From: an uncultured Clostridia bacterium
GTDB taxonomy: Bacteria; Bacillota; Clostridia; TANB77; CAG-508
Reading direction: 5' to 3'
Assembly: GCA_948946035.1 (NCBI GenBank)
Contig: CARBKU010000030.1
Location: 1 to 10,383, forward strand
DNA length: 10,383 bases
Part shown: piece after piece, positions 5,783 through 10,383 of the stretch
Layout: every line of letters starts with the position of its first letter
Numbering within the stretch: position 1 is the first letter of the stretch
Position numbers and translations under genes: made by a program
Notes under the pieces: generated by a model
The model's database searches: none
The model's input: only the letters and a program-made list of their open reading frames with translations
What the model was told of the DNA's origin: nothing

Positions 5783-8087
5783 ACAAGATAAGGAAAAATT
5801 TGTTGTTCCCAAAAAAGTACAAGACATTATTCCAGTAAAAGCAATTTGGGAAGATGGAATATTTTTAGTAGGAAATAATAAATACTCCAAATCTTTTAAA
5901 TTTGTTGATATAAACTATGCAGTAGCATCAAGAGAAGATAAAGAATCTATGTTTTTGGATTATTCAGAACTCTTAAATGCTTTAGACACAGGTGCAACAA
6001 CAAAAATAACTATAAATAATAGAAGGATAAATAAATTAGATTTTGAGAAAACAATGCTTTTAAAAGAAGAACATGATGAATTAGATAAATATAGAAAAGA
6101 ATATAATCAAATGTTATTATCACAAACAAAAAAAGCAAATGAAATTGTCCAAGAAAAGATAATAACTATATCTATATATAAAAAGTCGATTGAAGAAGCA
6201 AGAAATTATTTTTCAAGAGCTGGTGCAGATCTAATAAGTCATTTTGGGACATTAGGTTCAAAGTGTGTTGAACTTGATGCTGAAGAAAGATTAAGAATAG
6301 CACATGATTTTTACAGAACTGGAGAAGAAACATCATTTCACTTTGATATTCACGAAACTATGAAAAAAGGACATGATTTTAAAGATTTTATTTGTCCTGA
6401 TAGTGTTGAATTTCAAAGTGATTTTTTCAAAATAGGAGAGAGATATGGTAGAGTATTATTCTTAAAAGAATATGCTAGTTTCATAAAAGATAGTATGGTT
6501 GCAGAACTTACTGAATTAAATAGAAATATGATGTTATCATTAGATATTATTCCAATACCAATGGATGAAGCAATTCGTGAAGCAGAAAATAGAAGATTAG
6601 GCATTGAAACTAATATTACAAATTGGCAGAGAAAACAAAATGCTAATAATAATTTTTCTGCCATAATACCTTACGACATGGAGCAACAACGAAATGAATC
6701 TAAAGAGTTTTTAGATGATTTAACTACTAGAGATCAAAGAATGTTTTCTTCAGTATTAACTATTGTATTAACTGCTGAAAGTAAAGAACAGCTTAATAAT
6801 GATACAGAATCTGTTCTGCAAACTGCTAGAAAAAATCTTTGTCAGTTGGGTATATTAAAATATCAACAAATGGACGGATTAAACACAGTCTTACCATTTG
6901 GAACAAGAAAAATAGATGCTTTAAGAACATTAACTACTGAAAGTTTAGCAGTATTTATGCCATTCAAAGTGCAAGAAATTAGGCACGAGAATGGTATTTT
7001 TTATGGTCAAAATACAATAAGCAAGAATATGATTATTGCTGATAGGAAACAACTTTTAAATGGGAATTCATTTATTCTAGGTGTATCTGGAAGTGGTAAA
7101 TCATTTACAGGAAAACAAGAAATAAGTTCTATAATATTAAAAGATAAAGATGCTGATATAATAATTATAGATCCAGAGAGAGAATATTCACCACTTATTA
7201 AAGCACTTGGTGGAGAAGTAATTAAAATATCATCTACAAGTGATAATCATATAAATGCAATGGACATGAACTCTGAATATGGAGATGGAGCAAATCCAGT
7301 AATTCTAAAATCAGAGTTTATTTTGTCTTTATGTGAGCAATTAATTGGTAGTGGTAATCTTGGACCGAAACAAAAATCTATTATAGATAGATGTACTGCA
7401 AATGTATATAGAGTATTTCAACAGGGAAATTATCAGGGCATACCACCAACTTTACAAGACTTTAGAGAAGATTTATTAAGACAACAAGAACCTGAAGCAA
7501 AAGAAATAGCTCTTGCAATAGAATTATTTACAAATGGTTCATTAAATACATTTGCAAAAAATACTAATGTTGATACTGATAATAGATTAATTTGTTACGA
7601 TATACTAGATTTAGGAAAACAATTATTGCCTATTGGAATGCTTGTAGTATTAGATTCTATATTAAATAGAATTACATCAAATAGAAGTAAAGGAAAAAAC
7701 ACTTATATATTTATAGATGAAATATATTTGCTTTTCCAATATGAATATTCAGCAAACTTTCTTTTTACTCTTTGGAAAAGAGTTAGAAAATATGGTGCTT
7801 TCTGTACTGGTATTACACAAAATGTAGAGGATTTATTACAAAGTCATACTGCAAGAACAATGCTTGCAAACTCTGAATTTATAGTAATGCTTAATCAAGC
7901 GAGTACCGATAGAGTAGAACTTGCAAAATTATTGAATATATCTGATTTACAGATGAGTTATATAACAAATGTTGGACCAGGAGAAGGCTTATTAAAAGGT
8001 GGTAGCTCTCTAGTCCCATTTGTTAATAAGTATCCAAAAAATACAGAATTATATAGATTAATGACTACTAAATTCGGAGAAGGATAA
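5757..8087 (+). CDS. virB4: VirB4 family conjugation ATPase
   Basis: This is an intact 776-residue protein of normal VirB4 length. The N-terminal half (to about 400) is the variable VirB4/TraC-like domain that contacts PrgI and VirB6. The C-terminal half is a RecA-like ATPase with Walker A GVSGSGKSF (G442, K448, S449) and Walker B YIFIDEIYLLF (D654, E655). TQNVEDLL follows, and the C-terminus contains NVGPGEGLLKGG, typical of the family. VirB4 powers channel assembly and DNA transfer at the cytoplasmic face. The ATG at 5757 has GGAAGGAG at 5742-5749 and lies within the 3' end of prgI. Unlike virD4, this frame has no break and no CGG codon. Identity is secure. Confidence 0.97.
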   Translation: MKTLTKIFKQDKEKFVVPKKVQDIIPVKAIWEDGIFLVGNNKYSKSFKFVDINYAVASREDKESMFLDYSELLNALDTGATTKITINNRRINKLDFEKTMLLKEEHDELDKYRKEYNQMLLSQTKKANEIVQEKIITISIYKKSIEEARNYFSRAGADLISHFGTLGSKCVELDAEERLRIAHDFYRTGEETSFHFDIHETMKKGHDFKDFICPDSVEFQSDFFKIGERYGRVLFLKEYASFIKDSMVAELTELNRNMMLSLDIIPIPMDEAIREAENRRLGIETNITNWQRKQNANNNFSAIIPYDMEQQRNESKEFLDDLTTRDQRMFSSVLTIVLTAESKEQLNNDTESVLQTARKNLCQLGILKYQQMDGLNTVLPFGTRKIDALRTLTTESLAVFMPFKVQEIRHENGIFYGQNTISKNMIIADRKQLLNGNSFILGVSGSGKSFTGKQEISSIILKDKDADIIIIDPEREYSPLIKALGGEVIKISSTSDNHINAMDMNSEYGDGANPVILKSEFILSLCEQLIGSGNLGPKQKSIIDRCTANVYRVFQQGNYQGIPPTLQDFREDLLRQQEPEAKEIALAIELFTNGSLNTFAKNTNVDTDNRLICYDILDLGKQLLPIGMLVVLDSILNRITSNRSKGKNTYIFIDEIYLLFQYEYSANFLFTLWKRVRKYGAFCTGITQNVEDLLQSHTARTMLANSEFIVMLNQASTDRVELAKLLNISDLQMSYITNVGPGEGLLKGGSSLVPFVNKYPKNTELYRLMTTKFGEG

Positions 8088-8088
8088 G

Positions 8089-8841
8089 ATGAAAAAAAGA
8101 AAAAATATATTCATAATTTTAGGAATTTTACTACTAATAGTTATTTTAGCTATTAGTAGTTATTTTTTTATTAAGCAAGTTTTAGAAAATAGAAATTTAG
8201 ATAAACAATATGAAGATATTCAAGACATAGTTACAACAGAAATAATAAATAACAATACTGAAGATAAAAAAGAAACAATTGATTTAAACGAATTATATAA
8301 GATAAATAATGATTTAGTAGGTTGGATTAAGATAGACGGAACGAGAATTGATTATCCTGTTATGCAAAACGAAGATTATTATTTGAGAAGAAATATTTAT
8401 AAAAATTATTCTTATTATGGTACTCCGTATTTAGCAAAGTATTGTGATGTTAAAAATAGTGATAATTTAGTTATTTATGGACATCACATAAAGAATAATG
8501 CAATGTTTGGAGAGCTAGAAAATTATAAGAAAAAATCATTTTACAATAATCATAAATATATAAAGTTTTATACATTAGAAAATGAATTGACTATCGAACA
8601 TGTATATGAAGTTATAGCGACATTTAAGACTGTTGTATATAGTGATAATGGTTTTAAGTATTATTCATTTAATAATGCAAAAAATAGTCAAGATTTTAAT
8701 GATTATGTTTCTATGTGCAAACAATTACAATTTTATGAAACAGGAAAAACAGCAAATTATGGAGATAAATTGATAACACTTTCAACTTGTGAATATTCAA
8801 GAAAGAATGGTCGAATTGTTGTAGTAGCAAAGGAGGTGTAG
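8089..8841 (+). CDS. srtB: Class B sortase, membrane-anchored transpeptidase
   Basis: This is a 250-residue protein with a basic start and a single N-terminal membrane helix at about 7-28, which anchors it with the catalytic domain outside. The domain starts at DLNELYKINNDLVGWIKIDG, typical of class B sortases. It carries all three catalytic residues: H132 in IYGHHIKNNAMFG, C234 in LSTCEYS and R242 in NGRIVVVAK. Sortases cut a sorting motif near the C-terminus of a surface protein and attach it to peptidoglycan or a pilus. The start lies one base after the virB4 stop, with GGAGAAGGA at 8076-8084. Class B sortases occur in several CTn-type elements, where they probably fix an element-encoded adhesin or transfer protein. 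No protein visible here has a sorting motif, so its substrate is outside the window or in the host. Confidence 0.93.
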   Translation: MKKRKNIFIILGILLLIVILAISSYFFIKQVLENRNLDKQYEDIQDIVTTEIINNNTEDKKETIDLNELYKINNDLVGWIKIDGTRIDYPVMQNEDYYLRRNIYKNYSYYGTPYLAKYCDVKNSDNLVIYGHHIKNNAMFGELENYKKKSFYNNHKYIKFYTLENELTIEHVYEVIATFKTVVYSDNGFKYYSFNNAKNSQDFNDYVSMCKQLQFYETGKTANYGDKLITLSTCEYSRKNGRIVVVAKEV

Positions 8842-8844
8842 TAC

Positions 8845-10014
8845 ATGGCAGACATCAAAACAAAAGTAAGAGGTACAGTTAAGACATTAGATAAAAGTGT
8901 AGTACAAGCTCAAAAATTTAAAAATAATATTGTAATTGCAAAAGAAAAAATAAATGAATATACTCAAGAAGCGAATGAAAATCCAGAAAATTTTGCTAGT
9001 GTAAAAGTACAGAACAGTATTAACTATTCTACAAGAAAAGGTGCAGAAAAATTTAATAGTTATGGAAAAAAATCAGTACAAGAAACAAAAGAAAATATAA
9101 TTAAAGGCAAAGAAAAAATAGCTCAATTCAAGTCTAAAATTAAAAATAAGAAAGCTGAACAACTTGCTAAAGGTACTACAAAGAAAACAATAAAAAATAC
9201 TGCTAAAAATACAATAAAAACTGGAAAAGAAACAACTAGAGTAACTAAAAAAGGAATAAAGACTACTGAAAAAGTATTAAAAAATACAAAGAAAGTAACT
9301 CAAGAATCAATTAAAATGTCGCAAAGAGCTGCAAAAATTGCAAAACAGGCTACTAAAACTGCTATAAAAGGAATACAAGCTACAGTAAAAGCTACAATTG
9401 CAACAATAAAAGCAATGATAGCTGCAACAAAAGCAATCGTTTCATTGATAATGGCAGGTGGTTGGGTTGCTGTTGTTGTTGTTTTAATTATAGTATTAAT
9501 TGGTGGATTTGTAGCAGTTATCTTTAATAGTGAAGGAGATGAAAATTATGATTATTCTCAAATACCTAGTAGTCAAATTGTATTAGTAGCTAAAGCACAA
9601 ATTGGAAATGAGGGAGGAGATAAGTTCTGGAAATGGTATGGATTTACAGAGCATGTGCATTGGTGTGCTTGTTATGTATCATGGTGTGCAAATGAGTGTG
9701 GTTACATAGATAAAGGTATTATTCCAAAATTTGCAGCTTGTAATGATGGTATAACATGGTTTAAAGATAAAAATCAATGGAATGATAGAGGAGAAAGCTA
9801 TTATCCTATAATTGGAGATATAATCTTCTTTGACTGGTATGATGAAAATGGTAATCAAGACGGCAGTTCTGATCATGTTGGAATAGTAACAAGAACTGAT
9901 ATTACGAATAGAACAATTTATACTATTGAAGGAAATACTGATAATAAATGTGCTGAAAGAATGTACTCACTTGATGATGTACAGGTAATGGGGTATGGAA
10001 CTCCTAAATATTAG
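8845..10014 (+). CDS. Membrane-anchored CHAP-domain peptidoglycan hydrolase (VirB1-like, CD1108-type position)
   Basis: This is a 389-residue protein in three parts. Residues 1 to about 200 are Lys/Thr/Ala-rich and strongly helical, with a rough 11-residue repeat from about 111 to 198. A membrane helix lies at about 206-227. Residues about 240-389 form a CHAP amidase/endopeptidase domain with the likely catalytic Cys in WCACYVSWC (C276; C274 is nearby), H344 in SDHVGIV and the acidic/Asn element IEGNT (362-364). The basic N-terminus should stay inside and the CHAP domain outside, where it would open peptidoglycan for the mating channel. There is no lysozyme-type second domain, unlike the Tn916 enzyme. 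AAGGAGGTG at 8830-8838 precedes the ATG, inside the sortase 3' end. The position after VirB4 resembles CD1108 of C. difficile CTn4; that name is a recollection, not a search result. Confidence 0.88.
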   Translation: MADIKTKVRGTVKTLDKSVVQAQKFKNNIVIAKEKINEYTQEANENPENFASVKVQNSINYSTRKGAEKFNSYGKKSVQETKENIIKGKEKIAQFKSKIKNKKAEQLAKGTTKKTIKNTAKNTIKTGKETTRVTKKGIKTTEKVLKNTKKVTQESIKMSQRAAKIAKQATKTAIKGIQATVKATIATIKAMIAATKAIVSLIMAGGWVAVVVVLIIVLIGGFVAVIFNSEGDENYDYSQIPSSQIVLVAKAQIGNEGGDKFWKWYGFTEHVHWCACYVSWCANECGYIDKGIIPKFAACNDGITWFKDKNQWNDRGESYYPIIGDIIFFDWYDENGNQDGSSDHVGIVTRTDITNRTIYTIEGNTDNKCAERMYSLDDVQVMGYGTPKY

Positions 10015-10043
10015 TTGCAAAAAAATAGAATTTATTATATAAG
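10015..10043 (+). promoter_or_regulatory. Weak candidate promoter for the 59-residue gene
   Basis: TTGCAA at 10015-10020 and TATAAG at 10038-10043 are 17 bases apart, directly after the CHAP gene stop. Transcription would start very close to the AAAGGA ribosome binding site at 10051. The gene may equally be read from the upstream operon, since no terminator separates them. Confidence 0.3.
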
Positions 10044-10063
10044 TGTATAGAAAGGACAAAAAT

Positions 10064-10243
10064 ATGAAACTAAAAAAATTTGATGTAGTAGAACTAAATA
10101 ATGGAAATAAAGCTTCGATTTTAGATATACGAAATAGAGATTATTATGCTGAAATAGTAAATCCAAATAATGGTGCAACTATTGAACATAGAATGATAAA
10201 AGAAGATGAAATAAAAGCTATAATCTTTACAAAAAATAAATAA
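10064..10243 (+). CDS. Small 59-residue protein, possibly a beta-barrel (SH3/KOW-like) fold
   Basis: The protein starts MKLKKFDVVELNNG and continues with alternating hydrophobic residues (ASILDIRNRDYYAEIV) and a short helix or strand to the end. It has no signal or membrane segment. The pattern of DVVEL, a turn, and strands around YYAEIV resembles small beta-barrel proteins of the DUF4926 or KOW kind, but the match is by impression only. The ATG at 10064 has AAAGGA at 10051-10056; an in-frame GTG at 10043 has no binding site. The gene closes the transfer operon and is followed at once by a terminator. No function can be given. Confidence 0.7.
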   Translation: MKLKKFDVVELNNGNKASILDIRNRDYYAEIVNPNNGATIEHRMIKEDEIKAIIFTKNK

Positions 10244-10248
10244 TATAT

Positions 10249-10294
10249 AAGGTACTAATTACTCTAACGAGTGGTTAGTACCTTTATTTTTTTT
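10249..10294 (+). terminator. Intrinsic terminator at the end of the transfer operon
   Basis: The arms at 10249-10264 and 10269-10284 pair over 16 positions (two G-U pairs) around the four-base loop TAAC. A T-rich tract runs from 10283 to 10294, broken by one A. It lies six bases after the stop of the 59-residue gene, and a new promoter follows, so the transcription unit ends here. Confidence 0.88.
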
Positions 10295-10310
10295 ACATTT
10301 TTTAAAAAAA

Positions 10311-10341
10311 TTGATAAATTTAATGAAAGTTATGATATAAT
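10311..10341 (+). promoter_or_regulatory. Candidate promoter for the next gene
   Basis: TTGATA at 10311-10316 and a perfect TATAAT at 10336-10341 are 19 bases apart, between the terminator and the next ATG at 10371. The spacing is slightly long, but position and box quality support a vegetative promoter. Confidence 0.5.
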
Positions 10342-10370
10342 AGGAAAAAATCAATTTGGAAGTGGGAAGA

Positions 10371-10383
10371 ATGACAGAAAAAG
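10371..10383 (+). CDS. First codons of the next gene (3' truncated)
   Basis: An ATG at 10371 opens a frame reading MTEK before the window ends. It follows a candidate promoter and a purine-rich stretch (GTGGGAAGA at 10362-10370) that can serve, at short spacing, as a ribosome binding site. Nothing can be said about the product. The new promoter after a terminator suggests a separately regulated gene. Confidence 0.4.

Larger units (their letters stand above)
1..10383. mobile_element. Internal part of a Tn1549/CTn-type integrative and conjugative element (transfer module)
   Basis: PcfB, VirD4, Maff2, VirB6-like, PrgI, VirB4, sortase B and CHAP hydrolase genes follow one another on one strand with overlaps or very short gaps. 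This is the conserved type IV secretion module of Gram-positive elements related to Tn1549 and the C. difficile CTns. No integrase, excisionase, att site, oriT or cargo gene is in view, so element boundaries and host cannot be fixed. A plasmid carrying the same module is possible but less likely for this gene order. Confidence 0.85.

Noticed and set aside
6413..6664. Reverse-strand frame inside virB4
   Set aside because: Antisense to intact virB4 and hydrophobic only because of reversed codons.
9679..9876. Reverse-strand frame inside the CHAP gene
   Set aside because: Antisense to the catalytic domain; no supporting signals.

Overview
The window is an AT-rich piece (GC content clearly low, not counted) of a Gram-positive integrative and conjugative element. 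Every gene lies on the + strand. Strong purine-rich ribosome binding sites, frequent TTG/GTG starts and a class B sortase point to a low-GC Bacillota host, most likely a clostridium-like or related gut anaerobe. The gene set and order match the Tn1549 / C. difficile CTn-type transfer modules: PcfB, VirD4, Maff2, VirB6-like, PrgI, VirB4, cell-wall hydrolase. Neither end of the element, nor an integrase, oriT or cargo gene, is in view.

Layout. 1-129 is the 3' end of an upstream gene, probably the relaxase. 129-2907 is the DNA-processing and coupling block: PcfB (DUF3801), a 64-residue small protein, and the VirD4-type coupling ATPase. The VirD4 frame is broken twice by a single extra C, at 1508 and 2436. 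2934-3290 is a self-contained unit with its own promoter, a 72-residue unknown protein and a strong intrinsic terminator. 3346-10014 is the mating-channel block: a Maff2 pilin-like protein, a hairpin, a VirB6/TrbL-like membrane protein, a soluble unknown protein, PrgI (VirB3-like), VirB4 ATPase, class B sortase and a membrane-anchored CHAP hydrolase. 10064-10294 is a 59-residue protein and a terminator. 10311-10383 holds a promoter and the first codons of the next gene. No gene-free stretch exceeds 300 bases. I saw no tRNA, rRNA, CRISPR array or insertion sequence.

How it works together (family knowledge plus inference). The relaxase and PcfB process the DNA. VirD4 hands the relaxase-DNA complex to the VirB4/VirB6/PrgI channel. 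The CHAP enzyme opens peptidoglycan, and the sortase anchors a surface protein not encoded here.

Most notable point. Both breaks in virD4 are a C placed directly before a glycine codon, so each creates an in-frame CGG. Dropping each C restores the conserved protein exactly, including the Walker A motif. By eye, no other gene in the window uses CGG in frame. The explanation could be two sequence errors, a recent double mutation, or +1 recoding at an unread or starved CGG codon. The sequence alone cannot decide between them.
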